A stretch of 64,000 bases of DNA, from contig JARKND010000001.1 of the NCBI GenBank assembly GCA_029309925.1, positions 2,728,001 through 2,792,000 on the forward strand, given 5' to 3'. Every line of letters begins with the position of its first letter. Position 1 is the stretch's first letter. Below, piece after piece: positions 35,638-45,122 of the stretch. The position numbers and the translations under genes are program-made. The notes beneath the pieces are model-generated. The model had not been told where the DNA came from. It worked only from the letters and a program-made list of their open reading frames with translations, and did not search any database. This DNA is from Fulvivirgaceae bacterium JP3-4. GTDB taxonomy: Bacteria > Bacteroidota > Bacteroidia > Cytophagales > Cyclobacteriaceae.

Positions 35638-38600
35638 ATGCAAAAAATCTATCACCTTCTACGCATGAGAAGGAGTCCGGGTCGGCAAACGATTCGGCAT
35701 GCTCTCATCGCGATAACCGTTTTTTGCCTGCTCTTCGGATCTGCCATCGTTCATGCAGCCCACGCTCCGCAAACCATCAGTGTACGGGGAAAAGTGACCG
35801 ATGATGCGAACAACGCCCTTCCCGGAGTGAGCATTCTTGAAAAAGGGACCACCAATGGAACTGTGACCGATGCCGAGGGTAATTATACCATCACCGTAGC
35901 ATCGCGTGAGTCTGTACTGATCTTCAGTTTCGTGGGAACAAAAAGCCAGCAAGTGGTTGTCGGTGACCAGTCAAACATAACGGTCCAGCTTGTGTCGGAT
36001 GCCGCCACACTTGGTGAGGTGGTGGTGATCGGCTATGGTACGCAGGAGAAAAAAGACATCACGGGAGCCGTTGCCTCAGTGAAAAGCGAAGACTTCAACC
36101 GCGGTATTATCAACTCGCCTGAGCAACTTGTGCAGGGAAAAGTAGCAGGCGTCAACGTAACTTCTGCCAGTGGTGAACCCGGAGGCCCGATGGCAATCTC
36201 GATCCGTGGTGTCGGTGGCGTGAGAACCGGAAGTACACCGCTCTTCGTTGTCGATGGCCTTCCGCTCGACAACTCCAGCACAGGCGGATCTACCAACCCG
36301 CTGAACTTTCTGAACCCTCAGGATATTGAGTCCATCGATGTGTTGAAAGATGCATCCGCGACTGCTGTATATGGATCTCGTGGTGCCAACGGAGTAATCC
36401 TCATCACCACGAAAAAAGGAAAAGCCGGAAAAGCATCAGTCAACTATTCTCCTGGCTACGGCTTCTCAAATCTTGCCAGACCAATTGATGTTTTCACCGC
36501 AGATGAATATCGCGCGCGCGTAGTGGAAGTTGGTGGCGTGCTTGAAGATTCTCTTGGCAACACTGACTGGCAGGAACAGATCACGCGTACTGCGATGACG
36601 AAAAATCACAACCTCACCATCGGTGGCGGATTGGATAAGCTAACCTACTACGCTTCTCTCGGTCTTCAGGATCAGGAAGGAATTATCAAGAACAGTAATA
36701 TGAAGCGTTACTCCGGAAGGATAAACGTATCGCAGCGGTTGCTCAATGATAAGCTGACGCTCGAGGTAAACCTCAATGCCGCACAAACCATCAACCGCAG
36801 ACCTCCGACCGAAGGAAACAATGGTGCATCCGTGTCAATTGTCGGATCTGCCCTTGTAGCGAATCCAACATATCCCGCTACGGACGAGCAGGGTAAACCA
36901 TTCCGATATGCGAGCGGCACAAATCCGCTTCGCTCACTTGAGCTTGCCAGCGATATTACTACGATCAATCGCGTGATTGGAAATATCTCGCCATCTCTGG
37001 AAATTATTAAAGGTCTTACCTACAAGCTTAATTTTGGAATCGATAATTCGAATGGTGTTCGTGACATTGAATCGATGCCAAGCGCGCTTCCACAACAGGA
37101 TGGTCGTCTCGACTCGTACTTCAACACCAACAACAACAGTCTGGTGGAGAACTACCTGACATACGCATTCGACAAAAACGATCACAATGTGACAGCGCTG
37201 GCAGGTCACTCCTATCAGAAGTTTTTCGTGCAGAGCCGGTGGTTCAGCATCAACCGGTTCCCGATATCTGAAGTCGATCCACGTTACAATCCGGGGCTCG
37301 GTCAGGATCTCACGCTTGCAAACAACAAGCCCGGAGGGTTTGCCACGAAGAACGAGCTCCAGTCCTTCTTCGGACGCTTGACCTACCAGTTCAAAGAGCG
37401 CTACTTGCTTACTGCAACAGTCCGTGCTGATGGTTCATCGAAGTTCGGTGCGAACAACAAGTATGGAACCTTCCCTTCTTTCTCGGCAGGCTGGAGAATC
37501 TCGGAAGAACCGTTTATGGCATCACTGCCGATCAGCAACCTGAAACTGCGTGCCGGATGGGGACAAACCGGTAACCAGGAGATCCCTTCGAAGATCACGC
37601 AGCCTTTGTTCACGTCACAGATTGCGGCAGGAACAAGTTATCCGCTTGACGGAACCAACACGTATCCTGCGGGAACTACGTATGCACGACTTGCAAATCC
37701 TGACATCCAGTGGGAAGTGTCAACACAAACCAATATCGGTTTGGATTTCGGATTCCTCAGTGGCGCATTGACAGGTTCGATCGACTACTTCTCAAAAGTA
37801 TCGAACGACATCCTGCTTGAAGTCATTCCGGCAGACCCTGTTCAGCCAGCGGGAACATACTGGACAAACGTGGAAGACATGACGATCACCAATAAAGGAA
37901 CCGAGATCGCACTGAACTATCAGCACAATGGCGGATCAGGACTGACCTGGAATCTTGGCGGAAACGTGACGTTCATCAACAATAAAGTTGAAAACTCACC
38001 ATACACCGTGATCCCATCCGGTGCTGCATCCGGCTCGGGCCTCACATCAGCAACAATCAATGGTTACATCAACGATGAGCCTATTGGTACATTCTACCTC
38101 AAGAAATTCATCGGCTTCGATGAAACTGGTCTTAGCGTTTACCAGGACACGGATGGAGACGGGCTGGTCACGGACAAAGACCGCGTTGCAGCGGGAAGTG
38201 CTCTGCCAACGAAGATGTACAATTTCTACGGAAGTGTTGCTTTCAAGGGATTTGACCTTACTGTCAACTTCAATGGTGTTTCAGGAAACAAAGTCTATGA
38301 CAACACTGCCAACGCCAACTTCTATAAGCTGCGCATATCCAAGGGGTTGAACACCACCGAAGAAGCGCTGCAGTTTCCGGAAGAGTCTGTTAATAATGCC
38401 GCTCCCGTGTCAACACGCTTCCTGAAAGACGGAGCGTTCCTGCGCATGAACAATCTGACGCTCGGATACAATGTAAGTCCGAAATCAATCGGTCTCGATC
38501 GATGGATCACCGGCCTGCGTGTCTCTGTAACAGGACAGAACCTCATGCTCATCACCAACTATGACGGCTACGATCCGGAAGTAAACACTGACAGAACGAT

Positions 38601-38685
38601 CAACGGTGTGTCCTCTTACGGAATCGACTACCTGAGCTATCCGAAAGCCAAGACGTACCTCTTCGGATTAAATGTTTCATTCTAA
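35638..38685 (+). CDS. SusC/RagA-type TonB-linked outer-membrane protein
   Basis: A 1015-residue outer-membrane transporter. After the signal (ending FGSAIVHAAHA, residue 43) come a carboxypeptidase regulatory-like domain (ISVRGKVTDDANNALPGVSI), the TonB-plug domain (GEVVVIGYGTQEKKDITGAV) and a beta-barrel whose end is KAKTYLFGLNVSF with the required terminal phenylalanine. It is followed without a gap by the SusD gene. With its partner it imports a ligand too large for porins, here probably an inositol-bearing compound. Confidence 0.95.
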   Translation: MQKIYHLLRMRRSPGRQTIRHALIAITVFCLLFGSAIVHAAHAPQTISVRGKVTDDANNALPGVSILEKGTTNGTVTDAEGNYTITVASRESVLIFSFVGTKSQQVVVGDQSNITVQLVSDAATLGEVVVIGYGTQEKKDITGAVASVKSEDFNRGIINSPEQLVQGKVAGVNVTSASGEPGGPMAISIRGVGGVRTGSTPLFVVDGLPLDNSSTGGSTNPLNFLNPQDIESIDVLKDASATAVYGSRGANGVILITTKKGKAGKASVNYSPGYGFSNLARPIDVFTADEYRARVVEVGGVLEDSLGNTDWQEQITRTAMTKNHNLTIGGGLDKLTYYASLGLQDQEGIIKNSNMKRYSGRINVSQRLLNDKLTLEVNLNAAQTINRRPPTEGNNGASVSIVGSALVANPTYPATDEQGKPFRYASGTNPLRSLELASDITTINRVIGNISPSLEIIKGLTYKLNFGIDNSNGVRDIESMPSALPQQDGRLDSYFNTNNNSLVENYLTYAFDKNDHNVTALAGHSYQKFFVQSRWFSINRFPISEVDPRYNPGLGQDLTLANNKPGGFATKNELQSFFGRLTYQFKERYLLTATVRADGSSKFGANNKYGTFPSFSAGWRISEEPFMASLPISNLKLRAGWGQTGNQEIPSKITQPLFTSQIAAGTSYPLDGTNTYPAGTTYARLANPDIQWEVSTQTNIGLDFGFLSGALTGSIDYFSKVSNDILLEVIPADPVQPAGTYWTNVEDMTITNKGTEIALNYQHNGGSGLTWNLGGNVTFINNKVENSPYTVIPSGAASGSGLTSATINGYINDEPIGTFYLKKFIGFDETGLSVYQDTDGDGLVTDKDRVAAGSALPTKMYNFYGSVAFKGFDLTVNFNGVSGNKVYDNTANANFYKLRISKGLNTTEEALQFPEESVNNAAPVSTRFLKDGAFLRMNNLTLGYNVSPKSIGLDRWITGLRVSVTGQNLMLITNYDGYDPEVNTDRTINGVSSYGIDYLSYPKAKTYLFGLNVSF

Positions 38686-38697
38686 ATGCTGATATCC

Positions 38698-40377
38698 ATG
38701 AATAAGAAAATAGCGATACTCTTCATGTTTCTCGGGGCTATCGTCATCGAAGGATGTACCGACCTCGAAGAAGAAATACTTGATGAATCCTCTGCTACCG
38801 GCCTCACCAGTAAGCAGGCTGCTGACGGCATCATCGCGCCAGTGTATGGGCGTCTTTATGACCTCTTCAATCACACAAATTATTTTGCAATACAGGAGAT
38901 CTCGACAGACGAAGCCATCCTTCCGTACCGCGGTGGCACTGACTGGGGTGACAATGGAATTTACATTGCCATGCACCAGCATACCTACACGAGCACGGAT
39001 CCTAACCTTCGCAATACCTGGAACTTTATTCTCCAGGGAATTTCAAGAGCGGTGAGTGCAATCAACGCACTGCCAACGATCGAAGATGAAAACGTTCCAA
39101 CCTATCTCGCAGAAGCGCGCGGCATGAAAGTATTTTACTCCATGCTTTCGCTTGATCTTTTTGGTCTCGTTTTCGTAAAGGATGATCTCGGTTCCGCATC
39201 AAAAATTCTGCGCGGAGCAGAAGCTGTCGAATATCTGAAGAATGAGTTGGTGGCCATCGAGCCAAACCTAAGCACCACCGCTGGCCCTGGCCGGATGACA
39301 CAGGCTGCTGCATGGGGTTTGCTTGCAAGACTGCATCTCAATGCTGCCGTGTACCGCGATGTGTATGCAGACAACTTCAACTTCGCAGCCGCAGATATGG
39401 ATGAGGTGATCAAGTATTGCGATAAAATTATCGCTTCAGGTCAGTATGCATTGTCAAACGATTACTTCGCCATCTTTGGCAACGACAACCACAGCAACAA
39501 AGAACTGATCTTCGCCCTCGACCAGCGCTTTGACATTCCGGGAAGTCATAATCGCATGGCTTACTTCTCGCTGTCTGGCGATCAGTTTCCATTAACGGAA
39601 TTTCCGAACGCTAACGGTACCGATGGTCCAGCCATCACACCCGATTTTTACCGCACCTGGACCACTGCATATGGCGCAACAGATCCCGCAGATGCAGATC
39701 CACGTTTCTTCCAGCGCAATCTTGACCCAGCGGCAACATGTCTGTCGGCATCTGCATATCGCATCAACCGCGGCATTTTGCGCGGCCAGCAGCGCGGCCT
39801 GATCAGACAAAACGGAGCGTTCGTAAAATGCCCGGACGGCTCGTTCAAGATCGACAACCTGTTCCACCTGACACGAAACAAGCCAACACTCGCAGTAGAA
39901 TTTACAGAGCAGGTCAATTTCACGGTCGCGGGCAGTAACTACAATTCAGGTTATCGCGTGGAGAAATATGAGTTTGGCCGCAGATCGGACAGCGGCAGAA
40001 ATAAAGGTGATGCTGATATCATCTTCCTCCGCCTTGCAGATATTTACATGATGCGCGCAGAAGCCAAACTGCGCAAGAGCAACGATGCGGCAGGTGCACT
40101 GGCTGACGTTAACACAGTACGAGCTTCACGCACGAAGACTACTCCTCCACCTCCGCTTTCCGAAATGAATCTCGAACTGCTCTTCAGAGAACGCGGTTTC
40201 GAATTCTATTGGGAAATGCTGAGACGCACCGATATGATCCGTTTTGGTAAGTATGAGGGAACGTGGACAGAGAAGACGAATTCAGACAAGCTGAAAAGAG
40301 TTTTCCCGATTCCACAGACGGCTATTGACGGTGCTTCAAACTTGCCTGGATATCTGGTTCAGAACCAGGGTTACTAG
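38698..40377 (+). CDS. SusD/RagB-type nutrient-binding lipoprotein
   Basis: A 559-residue surface lipoprotein: MNKKIAILFMFLGAIVIEGC carries the lipobox. The TPR-rich body has RNTWNFILQGISRAVSAI and the C-terminal SusD block (IIFLRLADIYMMRAEAKLR, FRERGFEFYWEMLRRTDMIR). The ATG at 38698 is preferred over an earlier ATG at 38686, because it puts the signal at the N-terminus. It forms the lid of the SusC channel encoded just upstream. Confidence 0.95.
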   Translation: MNKKIAILFMFLGAIVIEGCTDLEEEILDESSATGLTSKQAADGIIAPVYGRLYDLFNHTNYFAIQEISTDEAILPYRGGTDWGDNGIYIAMHQHTYTSTDPNLRNTWNFILQGISRAVSAINALPTIEDENVPTYLAEARGMKVFYSMLSLDLFGLVFVKDDLGSASKILRGAEAVEYLKNELVAIEPNLSTTAGPGRMTQAAAWGLLARLHLNAAVYRDVYADNFNFAAADMDEVIKYCDKIIASGQYALSNDYFAIFGNDNHSNKELIFALDQRFDIPGSHNRMAYFSLSGDQFPLTEFPNANGTDGPAITPDFYRTWTTAYGATDPADADPRFFQRNLDPAATCLSASAYRINRGILRGQQRGLIRQNGAFVKCPDGSFKIDNLFHLTRNKPTLAVEFTEQVNFTVAGSNYNSGYRVEKYEFGRRSDSGRNKGDADIIFLRLADIYMMRAEAKLRKSNDAAGALADVNTVRASRTKTTPPPPLSEMNLELLFRERGFEFYWEMLRRTDMIRFGKYEGTWTEKTNSDKLKRVFPIPQTAIDGASNLPGYLVQNQGY

Positions 40378-40434
40378 TTTATATTGTTTCCTGAAGGCTG
40401 CGGTGTTTTCATCGCGGCCTTCTCTTTTCCGTGA

Positions 40435-40581
40435 ACCAAGATCCAAGTTCCAAGATCCAAATACCAAGCGCCAAGATCCAAATACCAACAGCCGGGACAC
40501 TTGGGCTTTTAATACCCGGCCGCTTTAATAATCTTTTTCACTTTGCTTTTGGTTTTTGGATCTTGGTTTTTGGATCTTGAT
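40435..40581. repeat. Intergenic hairpin repeat, CCAAGATCCAA family
   Basis: The left arm (40435-40489) holds three CCAAGATCCAA units and the right arm (40546-40581) holds TTGGATCTTGG in the opposite sense, with an inner GCCGGG/CCCGGC stem (40491-40496 with 40515-40520). The segment can fold into a long cruciform. The unit is shared with the repeat near 5.3 kb. It separates the SusD gene from the following phospholipase-like gene. Confidence 0.8.
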
Positions 40582-40611
40582 TTGTGGCTCTTCGCTTTAC
40601 GATTTTAACTA

Positions 40612-41367
40612 ATGAAAAAACTACTCTTCCTCGCTCTGCTCTGCTCCGGTTGTGTTCACGCACAGCGTTCGTCATCGATCATTTTTTCGCACAACGACTA
40701 TATGCAGGACAAACCAGTTGAAACTGCGTATAGACTGGAGGTGGGATATGTGGAAGCGGATGTGTTCCTTCGTGGGAATAATCTCATGGTGGCCCATACG
40801 GCTTCTGAAATTGATCCAGCGCGAACCCTGGAGAAATTGTATTTCGAACCGATCAAATCAAAAATCCGAAACAATTCCGGGAACATCTTTCCGGACGGCA
40901 CCAGACAGCTGACGCTGATGATAGATCTCAAGTCTGAAGGCCTTCCAACGCTTAACGCCATCGTTGATCGTTTAAAGAATTACCCGGAAATAACATCGTG
41001 CAAAACTCTGAGTATCGCCATCAGCGGGAATGTGCCTGACACCGCTCAATGGAAACAGTTCCCGGCATATATGACCTTCGATGGCAGACCGACAAAAAAG
41101 TATTCATCTGAACATTTGAAACGTGTTAGTTTTATCAGCAATAGTTTCAGCACATATTCCACATGGGATGGAAAGGGAGAAATTCCGGAGGATGACCTGA
41201 AAAAATTGAAAGAAGTGATCGCGTCAGTTCATTCACAGCAAAAGAAAATCAGGTTTTGGGGAGCGCCTGATGTACCTGCTACATGGAAAACTTTTTTAGA
41301 CCTTGGCGTTGATATTATTGGCACGGATAAAATAGAGGAAGTGGAAGAGTTTCTTAAAAACCAATAA
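40612..41367 (+). CDS. Secreted PI-PLC/GDPD-like phosphodiesterase
   Basis: A 251-residue secreted protein (MKKLLFLALLCSGCVHAQ signal) with a TIM-barrel phosphodiesterase pattern. The candidate catalytic residues are the first His in FSHNDY (about residue 26), Glu and Asp in VEADVF (about residue 47) and the second His in LMVAH (about residue 60). This arrangement is that of glycerophosphodiester phosphodiesterases and bacterial phosphatidylinositol-specific phospholipase C homologues. The location beside inositol oxygenase and SusCD fits release of inositol phosphate or glycerophosphoinositol from membrane lipid. Substrate is inferred. Confidence 0.8.
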   Translation: MKKLLFLALLCSGCVHAQRSSSIIFSHNDYMQDKPVETAYRLEVGYVEADVFLRGNNLMVAHTASEIDPARTLEKLYFEPIKSKIRNNSGNIFPDGTRQLTLMIDLKSEGLPTLNAIVDRLKNYPEITSCKTLSIAISGNVPDTAQWKQFPAYMTFDGRPTKKYSSEHLKRVSFISNSFSTYSTWDGKGEIPEDDLKKLKEVIASVHSQQKKIRFWGAPDVPATWKTFLDLGVDIIGTDKIEEVEEFLKNQ

Positions 41368-41400
41368 CCAAAAAGACCTGCGAAAAATGTTATTATCGAT

Positions 41401-42585
41401 TTATTTAAAGATGACCGGCTGAGTCCATGCCATTTCGTACTCAACATCATTAACAGCATTTGTGCGTTTCCTTGACGAAACGATCCTCGCGCGCAGGAAA
41501 AGATCGTTCGCGCTCAAGGCAACGGAAGTTTTCGTTCCCTTCCGGATCCGATAATTAATATCACCATCTTGGTTCGCTGTCATTAACTCAATTGAGTAGG
41601 TTACTCCTTTTTCCTGCTTCACTTCTATCGTCAATGTATTGTTCTCCACCTTCAGTTCTGCGAGTTCAACGCCTGTAGACGCATAAAAATCTCCAGCCTC
41701 CATCGCTTCAATCAATGATTCGGCTGTGAGCTGTTTCGCACGCACCATTACCCATCCACGACCTGCATTGCTAAATGTTTTTCCAAACTGGTGATAATTA
41801 TGACTGTCGTCAGTGGCAAGTCCAAACATCAGCTCCTGGCCTCGCCTGAGATAAGCCACATTAATTCTATCCCACATCTTTTCAGTGCTCAGATGAACGC
41901 TGTCTCCTTCATTATTGACTAACTGATGACCATTGTACACCTCAAAGAATCTTTCACCCCGCAGCGAAATCATATCATCTACCGTAATCGCATAGTAAAA
42001 GTTGGGATGATTAATATGCGGAAACATCGGAACACCTGTTTTAGATCGCTGCTCCAACACCGCATCGATATTGCGCTGCATCACATCGCTGACGCTCTTC
42101 CCACCCTGCGGACGAATCAGTTCCTGCGCGTTGGAAACATTCATATGGATGGGCTTCTTTTCAAACTGATCGGTCACTTCCTCCGATCGCAGCATAATGA
42201 AATCTTTCCGCTCAAATTTTTCTCTGTATTCATCATATGTTTTCAGTCTCACCATTACTCGTCCGGCTGAATCGACTTTTTGCTCAACCCATTCATCTCC
42301 AAAACGTTTCAGATAATTTTGAAAAGCATCCTCATGCAATTTGCTTTTGGCAACCTTCACCCATTTTTCACCTTGTGCAAGAATATTGTGATCAGAAAGT
42401 GCCACGAAATGGTATCCCTTTGACCGATACCAATCAACGATCATGTCCGGATAGCCGTCACCATCGCTCCACAAAGAATGCGTGTGAAGATTTCCTTTGA
42501 ACCATTGAAGTTCATTCGCTTTTGACTGAGCAAACACACTGCGTGTCAATGTCCATAACAGCAGGAGTGAAAAAACGAGTTTCAT
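41401..42585 (-). CDS. CehA/McbA-type PHP-domain phosphoesterase
   Basis: A 394-residue secreted protein (MKLVFSLLLLWTLTRSVFAQ signal; the earlier ATG at 42603 is rejected). The PHP domain has the metal motif GNLHTHSLWSDG (His34 and His36) and ALSDHN, with late ligands in FPHINHPN and LATDDSHNYH. PHP proteins of the CehA/McbA family hydrolyse phosphomonoesters or related esters. It is convergent with the GDPD/PI-PLC-like gene and lies in the same block as the inositol genes, so it may remove phosphate from inositol phosphate; this link is weaker as it is on the opposite strand. Confidence 0.82.
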   Translation of the reverse strand: MKLVFSLLLLWTLTRSVFAQSKANELQWFKGNLHTHSLWSDGDGYPDMIVDWYRSKGYHFVALSDHNILAQGEKWVKVAKSKLHEDAFQNYLKRFGDEWVEQKVDSAGRVMVRLKTYDEYREKFERKDFIMLRSEEVTDQFEKKPIHMNVSNAQELIRPQGGKSVSDVMQRNIDAVLEQRSKTGVPMFPHINHPNFYYAITVDDMISLRGERFFEVYNGHQLVNNEGDSVHLSTEKMWDRINVAYLRRGQELMFGLATDDSHNYHQFGKTFSNAGRGWVMVRAKQLTAESLIEAMEAGDFYASTGVELAELKVENNTLTIEVKQEKGVTYSIELMTANQDGDINYRIRKGTKTSVALSANDLFLRARIVSSRKRTNAVNDVEYEMAWTQPVIFK

Positions 42586-42663
42586 GCATGTAAAGTAGAG
42601 CAATTTAGATCATTTCAATTCCCTTGAAAAAATGAGATGTTGATAACGTTTTTCTATAAAAAG

Positions 42664-42694
42664 TTTGCACAGATATTTTGTTAGCTTATTTTTG
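42664..42694 (+). promoter_or_regulatory. Promoter of tRNA-Thr
   Basis: TTTG at 42664-42667, a 19-base spacer and TATTTTTG at 42687-42694 match the Bacteroidota consensus exactly. Transcription should start near 42701, a few bases before the tRNA. Confidence 0.85.
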
Positions 42695-42706
42695 CACCTC
42701 CTTTAC

Positions 42707-42779
<73 letters not shown>

Positions 42780-42789
42780 CTCAGAATCA

Positions 42790-42812
42790 GGCACTTACGG
42801 GTGCCTTTTTTT
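42790..42812 (+). terminator. Terminator after tRNA-Thr
   Basis: GGCAC/GTGCC stem with a six-base loop and seven T, ending the tRNA transcript. Confidence 0.85.
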
Positions 42813-42822
42813 GTGCCTGATA

Positions 42823-42854
42823 AAAAAAGCCTCTCTTCATCGAAAGGCTTTTTT
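42823..42854 (-). terminator. Terminator of TerB/glycine-rich gene
   Basis: A stem of A-run plus GCCT pairing with AGGC plus T-run (42823-42832 with 42845-42854), just downstream of the minus-strand gene that ends at 42874. T-runs on both sides make it bidirectional. Confidence 0.75.
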
Positions 42855-42873
42855 CTTTCTGGTCTCGGCTTGA

Positions 42874-43638
42874 TTATAAAATCCTCCCCAGCATTCCGCC
42901 CATACTTCTGCTGTTGCGGCTGCGGTTGAGTCCTCCGAGAATAGATCCAAGGCCACCACCTAGACCGCCCATGCCACCGCCAAGCATGCCGCCAAGCGCA
43001 CCGCCCAGCAATCCTCCACCAAGGCCACCGCCACCAAACATTCCACCGCCACTCCTTCTCCTGCCCGACAGCGCTTTCGCTGCGATGCCACCGAGCAGAA
43101 TAGGTCCAAGCATGCCCAACAAACCTCCACCCTGACCCCCACCAAGGTTTAATCCCGCTTTCGAAAACTTGTCTCGCATACCGAGGGAATCAAGGAAACC
43201 TGAAGACTGCGCCTGCTCCGGAGATGGATCTTTCTCCGCAGCCTTGATAACAAATTCATCCAGCACATCCACCTGGTTGTGATTTACGCCCAGGTATGTT
43301 GCGATCTTCTCGATATTTTCCTTTTCGTCTTCGGTGTAATTCTCATCGGCCTTTGCAAGGGCGATCAAATCCGTGATCAGGGAATAGCGAAGCTGACTTG
43401 TCTTCAGTACATCAAGGCATTTTTTCAACTCTTCACCTGAAATATCAGTCGCTGAATTTAAAATAAACTCCTCCTGCTGAGGCGACAGCCCTGCAGCCCT
43501 GGCAATCTCGCGCAGATGATCCAATTCTTCCTGCGATGCCTGCCTGTCTGCCGTTGACAGCGAAGCCAGTGCGGCAAGATAAGCGCCCTTTTCACGCTCA
43601 CTGTATCCGGTTAAAACTGATTCTGATTGTATTTGCAT
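42874..43638 (-). CDS. TerB-like protein with glycine-rich tail
   Basis: A 254-residue protein with two parts. Residues 15-135 are a helical TerB-like domain (ALASLSTADRQASQEELDHL and LIALAKADENYTEDEKENI with the typical acidic motifs). Residues 160-254 are extremely rich in Gly, Leu and Met (GGGGLGGGLLGGALGGMLGG), with an inner hydrophobic stretch (LLGMLGPILLGGIAAKAL) which may be membrane-associated. No signal peptide. TerB-like domains are linked to metal binding and envelope stress; the role of the tail is unknown. It stands alone, downstream of nothing, before the convergent tRNA. Confidence 0.75.
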   Translation of the reverse strand: MQIQSESVLTGYSEREKGAYLAALASLSTADRQASQEELDHLREIARAAGLSPQQEEFILNSATDISGEELKKCLDVLKTSQLRYSLITDLIALAKADENYTEDEKENIEKIATYLGVNHNQVDVLDEFVIKAAEKDPSPEQAQSSGFLDSLGMRDKFSKAGLNLGGGQGGGLLGMLGPILLGGIAAKALSGRRRSGGGMFGGGGLGGGLLGGALGGMLGGGMGGLGGGLGSILGGLNRSRNSRSMGGMLGRIL

Positions 43639-43743
43639 AACGCGTTGTTTAAACTTTTGTAGTGTTCAAAATCATGCCCTTGGCACATTTAAACGAGCAA
43701 CAATACCATACTGTCAACCAGATTTTCTCATTATCTTAAGACT

Positions 43744-45111
43744 ATGAAACGGCTTGCATTATCCTTCTCCCTGCTGATGACCGGCATCTGTTCAATGGCG
43801 CAACTTCGCGTCAGTGACAATCAGCGATTTCTCGTAACAAACGATAACAAACCCTTCTTCTGGCTAGGCGACACTGCCTGGGAATTGTTTCATCGCCTCA
43901 ATCGCGAAGACGCGGAAAAATACCTGAAGGATCGGGCGGATAAAAAGTTTACTGTTATCCAGGCCGTTGTACTTGCCGAACTAGATGGTCTCAATACACC
44001 GAATCCGTACAATGAAATTCCACTGGAGAACAATGACCCAACAAAGCCACGCGAAGCATATTTCCGACACGTAGATTTCGTCATCGATAAAGCAAAAGAG
44101 CTCGGCCTTTACATCGCATTGCTACCTACATGGGGCGACAAGGTATTCAAGGACACATGGGGTGTGGGGCCAGAAATATTTACTCCTGCAAACGCAAAGA
44201 TCTATGGGCGATGGCTGGCAAACCGATATAAGAACAGAGCCAATATCATCTGGGTACTCGGAGGCGATCGCAATCCGCGAAACGAGAATGACGTTGCCAT
44301 CTGGCGGGCGATGGCGGAAGGAATTACAGAAGGTGTTGGCGGAAACGACAAGGCACTCATCACCTTTCACCCGCAGCCCAACGGTCTGGAGGATGCTGGG
44401 TCAGCGAGGTGGTTTCACAATGACCCATGGCTCGACTTCAACATGTTTCAGACCGGACACTGCCGAGAAAACAATGTGTGGGACAGGATCCAGGTTGCAT
44501 ACAAGAAGACTCCGGTAAAGCCAGTCCTCGATGGCGAAACGTTGTACGAAGATCACCCTGTGTGCTTCAACGCAAAAGATCTCGGCACGTCAAGCGCGTA
44601 TGACATTCGCAAGCATGCCTACCTCGATGTTTTCGCAGGGGCATTTGGCCACACTTACGGATGCCACGACATCTGGCAGATGTACACGCCTGAACGAACA
44701 GCTGTGAACGGTCCGCACTATCCGTGGTATGAAGCAATCAATTTGCCCGGTGCTTCACAAATGCAGTATCTCCGAATGCTGATAGAATCGCGGCCAATGC
44801 TCGAACGCATTCCGGATCAGTCACTGATCACAGATGCGCGTGGGGCGAACGATCGCGTTCAGGCAACACGCGGTAAGGATTACATCTTTGTTTACAGCGC
44901 GCAGGGAAAAAGCTTCGAAGTCAAGCTCCCTGGAAACATTAAACAATATCAGGCAACGTGGTTTGACCCAAGAAACGGCAAAACGCGCGATGCCGGCAAA
45001 ATTGTTGGCGTGGAGCGTCAGGTGTTCACGCCACCGACCTCCGGCTATGGGCAGGACTGGGTTCTGATCGTAGATGACGCCACGAAGAACTACAAACAAC
45101 CTTCATTCTGA
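43744..45111 (+). CDS. GH140-type apiosidase
   Basis: A 455-residue secreted glycoside hydrolase (MKRLALSFSLLMTGICSMAQ signal) of the DUF4038/GH140 group. It is a TIM-barrel with the family motifs FFWLGDTAWELFHRL and WVLGGDRNPRN; the probable acid/base is Asp175 and the nucleophile Glu265 (VLDGETLYED). The C-terminal 90 residues are a beta-sandwich of the collagen-binding-like type. GH140 enzymes remove apiose from rhamnogalacturonan II side chains. It is 11 bases before a probable D-apionate lactonase gene, which supports a role in apiose breakdown. Confidence 0.9.
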   Translation: MKRLALSFSLLMTGICSMAQLRVSDNQRFLVTNDNKPFFWLGDTAWELFHRLNREDAEKYLKDRADKKFTVIQAVVLAELDGLNTPNPYNEIPLENNDPTKPREAYFRHVDFVIDKAKELGLYIALLPTWGDKVFKDTWGVGPEIFTPANAKIYGRWLANRYKNRANIIWVLGGDRNPRNENDVAIWRAMAEGITEGVGGNDKALITFHPQPNGLEDAGSARWFHNDPWLDFNMFQTGHCRENNVWDRIQVAYKKTPVKPVLDGETLYEDHPVCFNAKDLGTSSAYDIRKHAYLDVFAGAFGHTYGCHDIWQMYTPERTAVNGPHYPWYEAINLPGASQMQYLRMLIESRPMLERIPDQSLITDARGANDRVQATRGKDYIFVYSAQGKSFEVKLPGNIKQYQATWFDPRNGKTRDAGKIVGVERQVFTPPTSGYGQDWVLIVDDATKNYKQPSF

Positions 45112-45122
45112 ACCAAACAACT

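Noticed and set aside
42914..43135. Proline-rich frame opposite the glycine-rich tail
   Set aside because: It is the antisense shadow of GGN codons in the TerB/glycine-rich gene.
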